The notes under the pieces are model-generated. The model was given only the letters and a program-made list of their open reading frames with translations, ran no database searches and was not told where the DNA came from. This document shows positions 41,793-50,255 of a stretch of DNA of 64,000 nt, piece by piece (the first letter of the stretch is position 1; the number at the start of each line of letters is the position of its first letter). The position numbers and the translations under genes were made by a program. This DNA comes from DALYJJ01 sp033763935 (lineage in GTDB: Bacteria > Acidobacteriota > Terriglobia > Bryobacterales > Bryobacteraceae), in NCBI GenBank assembly GCA_033763935.1, contig JANRJO010000094.1, positions 22,601-86,600 of the forward strand, written 5' to 3'.

Positions 41793-42710
41793 ATGAAGGT
41801 CCTCGTCCTGATTTCCATTCCTGCGCTGCTTCTCGCACAGGCGGAGAGCCGAACGAGTACGTACCGGGGCGCCAACGGAGAGGCCGTCGTCATGCCCCAG
41901 CCGCCGAAGGTAAAGGTGGAGGAGAAGGTCCTGCGTGAGGATGCGTCGGGTCGGGTGGTGGAGCGGGTGGTGCGACCGTTCGACTCAGAAGGGCGGCCGC
42001 TCCCCATTGAGAAGACCGTGATCGAAGAGAGCAAGGGCGCCGACGGCGGATCGGTGGTCCGGACGACGGTGTATCGCGCCGACATTAGCGGCCATCTGAA
42101 ACTCACGCAACGGGAGACGCTGCAGGTCAGCGGTTCGAAGGACTACACCCAGGAGCAACGGATTGTCGAGCGGCCGGACCTCAACGGCGGGCTGGCCGTG
42201 GCCGAGAAGAGCCAGGCGGTGACGCAATCGAACGGGTCGGACTCCAAGCGCGACATGGTGGTGTTCCGTCCGGCGTTGAGCGGGCGTTTCGAGACCGCGT
42301 ATCGCGAAGTCTCTCAAAGCCGCACGGTGGGAGGGCGGACGGAAGTGCAGACGGACAAATACGAGGCCGCGAGCACGGGCAATATGACGCTAACGGGGCA
42401 GGAGACGAGTTCGACGACGCGGCAGCCGGACGGCACGATGGTGCAGGAGGTGACGGTGTACGGGCTGGCGGCGCCGGGGCGGGTGGCGCAGCCGGGGAAA
42501 CCGCAACTCCGGGAGCAACGAGTGGTGGAAACCAAGCCGGTAGCGGGCGGCACGGTAGAGACAGTCAGCATCCGGCGGCCTTCGGTGACGGACCAAAAAT
42601 TACCCGCGGGTTATACGAAAGTAGCGGAGACGGTATGTGCGGGCTGCAAGCTCAGCGGTGGCCCAGATACATCAGCCAGCCAAGCCCAAACAGCGTCGCC
42701 AAAAAACTAG
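41793..42710 (+). CDS. Secreted repetitive protein of unknown function
   Basis: 305 residues with a signal peptide (MKVLVLISIPALLLAQA). The mature part is hydrophilic and built from about five repeats of roughly 40-45 residues. Each repeat has a hinge of the form V-[YFE]-R-x-x-x-[SN]-G-x-[LF]: VYRADISGHLKL, VERPDLNGGLAV, VFRPALSGRFET, then KYEAASTGNMTL and VYGLAAPGR. Between them is a Gln/Thr/Ser/Glu-rich strand-like segment. I do not recognise a family. The repeat pattern suggests an elongated beta structure outside the inner membrane. The end overlaps the convergent small membrane protein gene by 59 bases. Confidence 0.75.
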   Translation: MKVLVLISIPALLLAQAESRTSTYRGANGEAVVMPQPPKVKVEEKVLREDASGRVVERVVRPFDSEGRPLPIEKTVIEESKGADGGSVVRTTVYRADISGHLKLTQRETLQVSGSKDYTQEQRIVERPDLNGGLAVAEKSQAVTQSNGSDSKRDMVVFRPALSGRFETAYREVSQSRTVGGRTEVQTDKYEAASTGNMTLTGQETSSTTRQPDGTMVQEVTVYGLAAPGRVAQPGKPQLREQRVVETKPVAGGTVETVSIRRPSVTDQKLPAGYTKVAETVCAGCKLSGGPDTSASQAQTASPKN

Positions 42711-42837
42711 CGAAACAGTAGAGGCCGTAGCGAAGGCGTTCCCGGTCGGTCTTCTTCGTCGTGATGCCCATCACCACGGAGGTAAAGAGGGCGAAGAGGA
42801 TCGCGGCTTCCAGATGGGAGAGTCCGAGTTTAGGCAT
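42652..42837 (-). CDS. Small two-helix membrane protein
   Basis: 61 residues from the ATG at 42837 (MPKLGLSHLEAAILF...). Two transmembrane helices, AAILFALFTSVVMGITT and YGLYCFASFLATLFGLGWL, are separated by a charged loop KKTDRERLR. It begins 4 bases after the stop of the DUF6677 gene, so the two are one transcription unit. No family is recognised. Its 3' end overlaps the convergent repetitive-protein gene, and the spacing and composition favour it being real. Confidence 0.7.
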   Translation of the reverse strand: MPKLGLSHLEAAILFALFTSVVMGITTKKTDRERLRYGLYCFASFLATLFGLGWLMYLGHR

Positions 42838-42841
42838 GCGG

Positions 42842-43261
42842 TCAGTCCTTCTTGCCGACGGCGATTTCGAACGCGTCAACCATCGCTAGTACATTCAGCA
42901 GGCCCGCGCCCACCAGGAACTTGGTGCCGTAATCGTGCACGTGGCCGGCGACGTCCGGCTGCGCGTACCCAAGCCAGACCGTGAGGAAGTAAAGGATGCC
43001 GCTCGAGAGGTTGCCGAGGAAGCCGCCGACGTAAATGACGGTGGTGAGCAGGTCGCCCGTCTGCGGCTCAAACAGCGATCCCCGCATCAGCAGGCCGAGG
43101 ACGAACATCACCAGCACGCATCCCGCCAGCAGCGCCCCGCGCATTGTCCGCTTCTGCAGAAAGTGTCCCGAGCCCGGCACGAGCCAGGCGAGGGCAATAA
43201 TGTGGAGCCATTTGGCAGGCGAAGGCGCCGGGGCCTTCGGCTGTTGGAGCTTTTCCGCCAT
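42842..43261 (-). CDS. DUF6677 family membrane protein
   Basis: 139 residues with four predicted transmembrane helices. The first part, LHIIALAWLVPGSGHFLQKR, is the conserved 'PGxGHxxxxR' segment of this acidobacterial family. A periplasmic loop with GSLFEPQTGDL and a last helix with LLNVLAMVDAFEIA follow. Function unknown. It precedes the small membrane protein gene by 4 bases. Confidence 0.85.
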   Translation of the reverse strand: MAEKLQQPKAPAPSPAKWLHIIALAWLVPGSGHFLQKRTMRGALLAGCVLVMFVLGLLMRGSLFEPQTGDLLTTVIYVGGFLGNLSSGILYFLTVWLGYAQPDVAGHVHDYGTKFLVGAGLLNVLAMVDAFEIAVGKKD

Positions 43262-43343
43262 GTCTTTCCAGTGTAGCGTGGCCTGGGGACCGCGAAGGAA
43301 TCGGTCACTCCGTACCAGCAGGCGCCTTGCCCTGCTTCGCGTC

Positions 43344-43820
43344 CTACAACCGATTCAGCATGGAGTTGACCCAATCGGTATCGCTTGCATCGAAGCCGAT
43401 TTGCGTTGCGATCCAGTTGCCCTTCGGGTCTACAATCCAGTTCTGCGGAATGGCGTAGCCGTCAAACAACCCGCGGACCAGGCCGTATGCCGCAAGCGCC
43501 GGGAACGTAAAACCCTGCTCCTTCATATACGGCTCGACGAGTCCGAACTCGTCGTCCACGTTGAACGAAATCACCTGAACGTCCGAGCGGTCCTTTGTCT
43601 TCTCGTACAGCTTCTGGAAGTGAGGAAGCTCGGCGCGGCAGGGTCCGCACCACGTCGCCCAGAGGTTGATGAGGACCGCTTTGCCTTCTAGCTGCTTCAG
43701 CCTCCACATCGTTCCCGTGAGGTCAGCCAGCTCGAAGCCCGGTAGTGGCTTCTTCGGCTTCTCCCAACGGCCTTCGGCGAGTTGCTTTCCGTCGCCTAAC
43801 AAGCAGCGCCCTGTTCTCAT
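43344..43820 (-). pseudogene. 5'-truncated TlpA-like thioredoxin-fold gene
   Basis: The sequence holds an almost complete TlpA/ResA thioredoxin fold with active site WCGPC in INLWATWCGPCRAELPHF, the strand DVQVISFNVDDE and the end PQNWIVDPKGN...GFDASDTDW. The family's membrane anchor or signal peptide, or the larger N-terminal domain it is often fused to, is missing. Going upstream, recognisable sequence stops near GRWEKPKKPLPGFEL, and from 43807 on the DNA belongs to a mazF-like gene on the other strand. The ATG at 43820 that could start a 158-residue protein lies inside that foreign DNA. Without export the disulfide function is unlikely; I regard it as broken, but expression cannot be excluded. 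Confidence 0.7.
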
Positions 43821-44070
43821 ACTCACGCGCGACAGCGCTCTTGGACATCTTTCCACCGTAACCGTCGCTCCGCTCACCTCGACAGTGCGAGATGTGCCGT
43901 CGGAGGTCATCCTGGATGTCGAGGACGGAATGAAGAACCGCTGCGCCGTGAACCTGCACAACGCGGTCACGATCTCACACGAACGCTTGGGCAGGCGCGT
44001 GGCCAGCTTGAGCAATGAACGTTTGCAAGAGGTTTGTGCCGCGCTGCGGTTCGCCCTCGGATGCGGCTGA
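43807..44070 (+). pseudogene. 5'-truncated MazF/PemK toxin gene
   Basis: The frame reads RPVLILTRDSALGHLSTVTV then APLTSTVRDVPSEV, CAVNLHNAVTISHERLGRRV and ends LQEVCAALRFALGC, which is the MazF/PemK endoribonuclease fold from its second strand to the last helix. The first strand with the family's usual MxRGxxWW(V/A)DL start is missing, as is any antitoxin gene upstream, because the DNA changes to the tlpA-like sequence on the opposite strand just before 43807. It has no start codon of its own in a sensible place. Confidence 0.75.
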
Positions 44071-44228
44071 CGCAGTTTGCCGTCGCGTCACTTGTGCCCG
44101 AAACCCGGTCCAAGCGACTCCCGAGCGCCGACCTGTTTAGGGGCGTCTCGGCCGTGGTGGCGACCTGTTTTCAACCGGGCATTTATGGCGTTACGATTCG
44201 GATGTGAGGAGACTGCTCCTGCTTAACC

Positions 44229-44576
44229 GTGCTGGTAGCGTCAGTCGCCGCCGGACAGAGTGGACCGCCCAGCACCACGGAAGTCGCGAAGGCTTTTGAA
44301 TCCAAAGTGTTCGAACACGGCTCGCGGATCTTGTACTGGGAGAAGCGATTTGCGGTGTTCACGATTAGGGACATCCGAGAGTGGGACATCCGCTTCAGGC
44401 ACCTCAAGAATGAGAAGACCGCATCGCTGCTCAAGCAACGGTACAGCGCCATCGCACAGAAGGCCGGCGTTTGTAAGGCGTACAGCGTGGTTCAGGTAGT
44501 GCCGTTCGGCCCTCCACCCCAACACGTCAAACGAGACACACAGGTCCATGATCTTGGAGTGGTGGCATGCAAGTAG
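44229..44576 (+). CDS. Small protein of unknown function
   Basis: About 115 residues from a GTG at 44229 (MLVASVAAGQSGPPSTTE...). The first residues look like the end of a signal peptide. One base frame earlier, the sequence GTG AGG AGA CTG CTC CTG CTT would give a positively charged start (VRRLLLL). An indel near 44223 may therefore have broken an original signal peptide. The rest is a mixed helical/strand sequence (EKRFAVFTIRDIREWDIRFRHL, 37-58) I do not recognise. It lies in an eroded region, so it may be a decaying gene. Confidence 0.45.
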   Translation: MLVASVAAGQSGPPSTTEVAKAFESKVFEHGSRILYWEKRFAVFTIRDIREWDIRFRHLKNEKTASLLKQRYSAIAQKAGVCKAYSVVQVVPFGPPPQHVKRDTQVHDLGVVACK

Positions 44577-44667
44577 GCCGCTACAGGCGAGCATAGGCGC
44601 GCCGCCCTTGCGCCCCGGAGAACCCCCGCTTCACCCGTGACATAATTGCGGCTTCGGGAGGTTTGCG

Positions 44668-47600
44668 ATGCGCTTGTCTTTAATTCTCGCCCTACTCTTT
44701 GCCGCCTTTTCCGCGTCCGCCGAAGTCCGGATCTGGGAAGAGCCGATGACGATCCCGACGTACGTCACCGGGGCGCCGGATCCGAATCCGATGTTCTACC
44801 TCGGCCGCACGTATCAGGGAGCGCGCGGGGCGATCTATCCCTATCCGCTCTACGACAAGCTCACGGACCAGAAGGAAGACCGCAAGTACACCGCAGTCTG
44901 GCTGGAGAACGAGTACGTCAAAATCTGCGTACTGCCCGAACTGGGCGGGCGCATCTTCGCGGCCGTCGACAAGACGAACGGCTACGACTTCTTCTATCGC
45001 CAGCACGTGGTGAAGCCGGCGCTGATCGGCATGCTCGGAGCGTGGATCTCGGGCGGCGTTGAGTGGAACATCCCGCACCACCACCGGGCTTCCAGTTTCC
45101 TCCCCGTGCAATACAAAGTGACCGGGAACGCGGACGGAAGCAAGACGGTGTGGGTGGGCGAACTCGAGATCCGGCACCGGATGCGCTGGGCCATCGGCCT
45201 CACGCTCGAGCCGGGTCGCTCGTACTTGAAGGCCGATGTACGCCTCATCAACCGTTCGCCGGTAGCCAACAGCATGCTCTACTTCGCCAACGTCGCGGTG
45301 CACACCAACGAGAACTACCAGATTCTGTTCCCGCCGAAGACCCAGTTCGTTACGCAGCATTCCAAGCGCGAGTTTGCGCGGTGGCCGGTGGCGGACTCCG
45401 TCTACGCGGGCGTGGATTTTTCGAAGGGCGTCGATGTGAGCCGGTGGAAGAACCACCCGAGCCCGATCTCTATGTTCGCCTGGAACTATGAAGACGATTT
45501 CGTGGCCGGGTACGACCACGGCAAGCAAGCCGGCACCATGCACGTCGCCGATCATCACATGGTGCCGGGGAAGAAGTTCTTCGCCTGGGGGACGGGCCCG
45601 GACGGCAAGCTGTGGGACAAAGTGCTGAGCGACACCGACGGGCCGTACCTCGAACTGATGGTAGGCGCGTACTCCGACAATCAGCCCGACTATAGCTGGA
45701 TGCAGCCCTTCGAGACGCGCCACTTCGAACAGTACTGGTATCCGTTCCGCGACATCGGCGGCGTGAAGAACGCGAACCGCGACGCGGCAGTCAATCTGGA
45801 GGGCACCGCTGGAGGGAAGGCGAAGGTCGGCTTCTATGTCACCGCGCCGCTCGCGAACGCGACCGTGCTGCTGACGGCTGCGGGCCGGGAGCTGCTGCGC
45901 GAAACGGTGGCGCTCGATCCCGGCAAGCCCTTCGTACGCGAACTGGAGATTCCGGCGGCCGTGAAGGACACGGAACTGCGCGCGTCCCTGCGCCGCGGCC
46001 AGCGGGAGGTCATCGCATACACCCCCGTGGTGAACGAGCGGCTGCCAATGCCCGCCTCCGCCACGGCGCCGCCCGCGCCCAAGGACGTGAAGTCGAATGA
46101 GGAACTGTACCTGGCGGGCCTGCGGCTGGAGCAGTTCCACAGCCCGGCGTCCGATCCCGACCCTTACTATGAAGAAGCGCTGCGGCGCGATGCGGGCGAC
46201 GCGCGGGCGAACACGGCTTTGGGCATCCTTTATCTGAAGCACGGGCGCTTCGCGGACGCCGAGCAGAAGTTGAAGGCGGCGGCGGCGCGTGTATCGAATA
46301 ACTACACGTACGCCAAGGACGTCGAGCCCTTCTACTACCTGGGCCTCGCCCTGAAGATGCAGAACAAGCTGGACGAGGCCTACACCGCTTATTACAAGGC
46401 CACGTGGGGGCAAGCGTTTTCCTCGGCGGCCTATTTCGGGCTCGCGGAGATCGCTTCGCTGAAAGGCGATCGCCAACAGGCCGTCCGCTTCCTCAACCGA
46501 TCTCTCGAGACCAACGCCCTGAACACGCGCGCGCTCGCCTTACGGACCGCACTGCGCAACGGCAAGAACGACCGCCTGCTGGCGATCGACCCCCTCGATA
46601 CGCGCGACCCCGAGACGCTGAAGCGGCACCCTCACTATGGGCTCGAAGTAGCGGTCGAGTTGGGAAACGCCGGTCTCTATGAGGATGCGCTCGCCGCGCT
46701 GGAGCTGCTGCCCAAGCAGCCGATGGTGCACTATTTCGCCGGCCTGTATCAGGAGAAACTCGGGCGCTCCGAGCGCGCCGCGGAGGAGTTCGCAAAAGCG
46801 CGGGCGCTGCCCGTCGACTCCGTGTTCCCATACCGCTGGGAAGCGATCGAGGCCCTTACCCGGGCCATCGCGGCGCATCCGAAAGACGCGAGCGCACCGT
46901 ACCTGCTGGGCAACCTTCTTTATGACTGGCAGCCTCAGGCGGCGACGAAGCTGTGGGAGCGGGCCGCCTCCCTCGACGCTTCCCGGGCAATCGTTCATCG
47001 CAACCTCGCCGTGGCCTATGGCCGCGAAGAGAACGGGCTGAAGAAAGCCATTGCGAGCCTGGAGAAGGCCGTGGAGTTGAGCGGCAAGGACGCCATGCAC
47101 CTGTTCGAACTGGACCAGCTGTACGAGCGCGCCGGCGTATCGCCGGAGAAGCGGCTGGCTGCCTTTGAGCGGCACGCTGCCGCAGTCGAGGAGCGCGACG
47201 ATACCACCGCGCGCTCCGTGTCGATGCGCGTGCATATGGGCCAGTATGACCGCGCTATCGAGCAACTCCGGAATCGCCATTACAACTCCTGGGAAGGCGG
47301 CGCACGCTTCAACGTCCACGATGCCTGGATCGATGCCCACTTGCTGCGCGGGCACGGCCGGCGGCTGAAGGGCGACTGGGCCGCCGCGCTCAAGGACTAC
47401 GAGGCGGCAAATACCTATCCCGAGAACCTGGAGATCTCGCGCCGCTACCGCGGCGGCAGGGTGTCTGAGGTGCTGTTCTGGATCGGCGAGGCGCGCCGGG
47501 GCATGAAAGACGAGGCGGGCGCCAAGGCGGCGTGGAAGGAGTCGGCGGCGCAGTTGGTCGGTGACGACGAAGCGCCCCATCCCACCGTATCGAGCGGATC

Positions 47601-47901
47601 GTCCCTCTACTGGCAGGCTCGTTCGCTCGAACGGCTCGGCGATGCGAAGAAGGCTCTCCTGGCCTACCAAGCCCTCGTCGACGTCGGCGCAAAGGCGCTC
47701 AAAGACACCCGCGTCGACTACTTCGCGAAGTTCGGCGAGCGGCAGTCTAAGAACATGCGCGACGCCGACGCGCAGTACGTCCTCGGCCTGGGACAACTGG
47801 GCCTCAAGCAGCCCGCGAAGGCGAAGGCAGCGTTCGCCGAGGCGGTCAAGCTCAACGGCTACCACCTGGCCGCCCGCACCATCTTGGAGTCCGTGAAGTG
47901 A
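44668..47901 (+). CDS. Secreted DUF5107 protein with tetratricopeptide repeats
   Basis: 1077 residues with a signal peptide (LSLILALLFAAFSASA). Residues about 30-330 are a DUF5107 domain, a mutarotase-like beta-sandwich: ENEYVKICVLPELGGRIFAA and GGVEWNIPHHHR, the latter supplying the His cluster. The middle and C-terminal parts (about 470-1070) are at least eight TPR-like helix pairs, such as ARANTALGILYLKHGRFADAEQKLKAAA (511-538) and AQYVLGLGQLGLKQPAKAKAAFAEAV near the end. DUF5107-TPR proteins are linked with polysaccharide degradation loci. The stop overlaps the start of the next gene (GTGA), so both are made together. Substrate is inferred to be pectin-type because the neighbour has a rhamnogalacturonan lyase fold. 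Confidence 0.88.
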   Translation: MRLSLILALLFAAFSASAEVRIWEEPMTIPTYVTGAPDPNPMFYLGRTYQGARGAIYPYPLYDKLTDQKEDRKYTAVWLENEYVKICVLPELGGRIFAAVDKTNGYDFFYRQHVVKPALIGMLGAWISGGVEWNIPHHHRASSFLPVQYKVTGNADGSKTVWVGELEIRHRMRWAIGLTLEPGRSYLKADVRLINRSPVANSMLYFANVAVHTNENYQILFPPKTQFVTQHSKREFARWPVADSVYAGVDFSKGVDVSRWKNHPSPISMFAWNYEDDFVAGYDHGKQAGTMHVADHHMVPGKKFFAWGTGPDGKLWDKVLSDTDGPYLELMVGAYSDNQPDYSWMQPFETRHFEQYWYPFRDIGGVKNANRDAAVNLEGTAGGKAKVGFYVTAPLANATVLLTAAGRELLRETVALDPGKPFVRELEIPAAVKDTELRASLRRGQREVIAYTPVVNERLPMPASATAPPAPKDVKSNEELYLAGLRLEQFHSPASDPDPYYEEALRRDAGDARANTALGILYLKHGRFADAEQKLKAAAARVSNNYTYAKDVEPFYYLGLALKMQNKLDEAYTAYYKATWGQAFSSAAYFGLAEIASLKGDRQQAVRFLNRSLETNALNTRALALRTALRNGKNDRLLAIDPLDTRDPETLKRHPHYGLEVAVELGNAGLYEDALAALELLPKQPMVHYFAGLYQEKLGRSERAAEEFAKARALPVDSVFPYRWEAIEALTRAIAAHPKDASAPYLLGNLLYDWQPQAATKLWERAASLDASRAIVHRNLAVAYGREENGLKKAIASLEKAVELSGKDAMHLFELDQLYERAGVSPEKRLAAFERHAAAVEERDDTTARSVSMRVHMGQYDRAIEQLRNRHYNSWEGGARFNVHDAWIDAHLLRGHGRRLKGDWAAALKDYEAANTYPENLEISRRYRGGRVSEVLFWIGEARRGMKDEAGAKAAWKESAAQLVGDDEAPHPTVSSGSSLYWQARSLERLGDAKKALLAYQALVDVGAKALKDTRVDYFAKFGERQSKNMRDADAQYVLGLGQLGLKQPAKAKAAFAEAVKLNGYHLAARTILESVK

Positions 47902-50216
47902 AAATCACGCTGGCACTGCTCGCCGCCGCGACGCTCGCCGCCCAGGACGGGTTCGTTCTGGTGAAAGGCGGCCCGGTGCGGGGCGGAGCTCACCGCGTCG
48001 ACTCCTTCGAGATCCTCGACCATCCGATCACCAACGCCGAGTACAAGGAATTCGTCGACGCCACCGGCTACAAGCCGCCGCCGCACTGGGTGCGCGGGAA
48101 GGGCGAGGACCAGTTGCCCGTCACGTTCGTGAACCGTTGGGACGCGCAGGCCTACCTGCGGTGGCGGAGCGCGAAGGAAGATCGGATCTACCGTCTGCCG
48201 ACGCAACTCGAGTTCGAACTGGCGGCGCGCGGGGGTGCGGACAACGGAGCGAAGTACCCATGGGGCGACGAGCCGCCGGCGGGAAAGGCCAACTACGACG
48301 CCGACGGGACGCGTACGCTCGGCGCCTGGCGGCGGCACGTCCAGCCCGTGAAGTCGTATGCGCCCAACGCGCTGGGGTTGTACGACATGGCGGGCAACGT
48401 CTGGCAGATGGTGAACGTGAATACGGACCTGGAGACCAACCGGTTCGTCTATCGCGTAACCGATCCAGTAGAGCGCGAGAGTTCTATCGCCGGAGGTTCG
48501 TGGGCCCGCGGCGAATACTACCTGCGATGCGGCGTGTTCGGCGGTGCCGGGCCGGGAATCCGTCACCCCGACATCGGCTTCCGTCCTGTCCGGGCGCCGC
48601 TGGGCGCCCAGCACTTTCGAGAGCTTCCGCGCGGACTCGTAGCGCTGCCGGTCGCCGGCGGCGTGTTTCTCAGCTGGCAGTTCTTTGAGAAACCGGAGAC
48701 CGGCTACCACTTGTATCGAGCCACGCGCCGCGACGCGGCGGGCGAGCGCATTACGCAAACGCCGGTCACCAGGAGCACCACCTTCACCGATCTGAATCCC
48801 CCGCCGGGCCGGCGGCTGTACTACCGGGTTCGCAGCGTGGCGGACCGCGGGGAAGGGCCGCCGTCGGAGTGGGCCGGCATCGAGCCGGGCGCTGCTCCCA
48901 CAAGCCTCGTGATGCAGGTGGAGCCCGCGATGAAGCAGGGCGGGTTCACGCCGGTGTTCGGCGATTTGAACGGCGACATGCGGCTGGACGTCGTCCTGCG
49001 CCTGGACAACGGCATCAAAGAGATGTCGCGCGATGCCGGTGTCCCGGTGGAGCTCGAGGCCTTCACCCACTACGGTCGCAGCCTGTGGCGGCGTCCATTG
49101 GTCTCCCACGCAAAATGCTACGGCAATGCGAACAACGTCCCTGTCGTGGTGTGGGACATGGACGGCGACGGGAAAGCCGAGGTGATTGCCGCCGTCGAAG
49201 AAGCCGGCGTGCTGCACCTGGCGATCCTCGACGGCATGACCGGCGACGTGAAGCGCAAGACCCCCTGGACGCCCATGGCCACCGACTTTGCGAAGTCGTC
49301 GACGCGCGTGCACGCAGCCATCGCCTACCTCAACGGCCGCATGCCCGCCATCGTCACCCAGACCGGCCTCTACGAAAACGAAATCTTCGACGCCTACGAC
49401 GCGGAATTGAAGAAGATCTGGCAGTACCGCAGCGACGCCGAGACAAGCGGCAGCGGCTCGCACCATATCGACATCGCCGACGTCGACGGCGACGGGCGCG
49501 ACGAGGTCTTCAACGGAACCACGCTGCTGAACTACGACGGCACCATGCGCTGGTCCATCTATCGCATGCATCCGGACATCGTGGCCATCAAGCACATCCT
49601 GCCGGGCTCGAAGGAGCGGCAGGTGTTCTTCGCGGTGGAGACGAGCACCCACGCTGGCGCCTACCTCGTCGAAGCGCGCACGGGACGCATGCTGTGGAAG
49701 GTGAATCGGGAAGATGATCCCCGGTGGACGCACGCGCACACAGGGTGGGTGGCGGACATCTGGGACGGCTCCCCCGGCATGGAGATGCTCACCAACCGCG
49801 ACGGCCACGAGGCGAAGGACCTCGTACTTTTCGCCGCCGACGGCAAGGTCCTCATGAATCCCTTTCCGCAAGGGTGGCGGCCGGTGAACTGGACAGGCGC
49901 GAACACCCGTGAGCTGCTCTCGAGCGACGGCAAGCGCCTCGGGCGCTTCGACGGCAAGTTCGTGGTGGCGATACCCGGCGCCCCCAACGAGGGGAGCGGC
50001 AACTGCCAGATGGTGGCGGACTTGGTGGGCGACTATCGCGACGAGGTCGTGTGCACCGGAACAACCCGCGAAGGGCGGCCCGCGCTTTTCGTATACACCA
50101 ATACGGAGCCGGCGCCGCGCCGGGAGGTCCTCCGCCAGGCAAACCGCGAATACCGCCTCTGGCTCGCGCGCAACCTGGGCGGCGGCTACGGTTCGTATTT
50201 CGAGTGGGAACCCTAA
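47898..50216 (+). CDS. SUMF1-like domain fused to PL11-type rhamnogalacturonan lyase
   Basis: 772 residues, GTG start overlapping the previous stop, signal peptide ITLALLAAATLAAQ. Residues about 18-235 are a formylglycine-generating-enzyme-like (SUMF1) domain: HPITNAEYKEFVDATGYKPP, YRLPTQLEFELAARGG, NALGLYDMAGNVWQ and GFRPVRA. The two catalytic cysteines of true FGEs are not recognisable, so it is probably a binding module. A fibronectin-III-like segment (about 245-335) follows. Residues about 350-772 resemble the beta-propeller of family PL11 rhamnogalacturonan lyases, with calcium loops DLNGDMRLD, DMDGDGKAE and DVDGDGRDE and the stretch NREDDPRWTHAHTGW. The fusion is unusual. It probably cleaves the rhamnogalacturonan backbone of pectin outside the cell. 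Confidence 0.82.
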   Translation: MKITLALLAAATLAAQDGFVLVKGGPVRGGAHRVDSFEILDHPITNAEYKEFVDATGYKPPPHWVRGKGEDQLPVTFVNRWDAQAYLRWRSAKEDRIYRLPTQLEFELAARGGADNGAKYPWGDEPPAGKANYDADGTRTLGAWRRHVQPVKSYAPNALGLYDMAGNVWQMVNVNTDLETNRFVYRVTDPVERESSIAGGSWARGEYYLRCGVFGGAGPGIRHPDIGFRPVRAPLGAQHFRELPRGLVALPVAGGVFLSWQFFEKPETGYHLYRATRRDAAGERITQTPVTRSTTFTDLNPPPGRRLYYRVRSVADRGEGPPSEWAGIEPGAAPTSLVMQVEPAMKQGGFTPVFGDLNGDMRLDVVLRLDNGIKEMSRDAGVPVELEAFTHYGRSLWRRPLVSHAKCYGNANNVPVVVWDMDGDGKAEVIAAVEEAGVLHLAILDGMTGDVKRKTPWTPMATDFAKSSTRVHAAIAYLNGRMPAIVTQTGLYENEIFDAYDAELKKIWQYRSDAETSGSGSHHIDIADVDGDGRDEVFNGTTLLNYDGTMRWSIYRMHPDIVAIKHILPGSKERQVFFAVETSTHAGAYLVEARTGRMLWKVNREDDPRWTHAHTGWVADIWDGSPGMEMLTNRDGHEAKDLVLFAADGKVLMNPFPQGWRPVNWTGANTRELLSSDGKRLGRFDGKFVVAIPGAPNEGSGNCQMVADLVGDYRDEVVCTGTTREGRPALFVYTNTEPAPRREVLRQANREYRLWLARNLGGGYGSYFEWEP

Positions 50217-50255
50217 CGACACGTTTTCGCAGGCGCAAGCGTCACACCGGACGGC

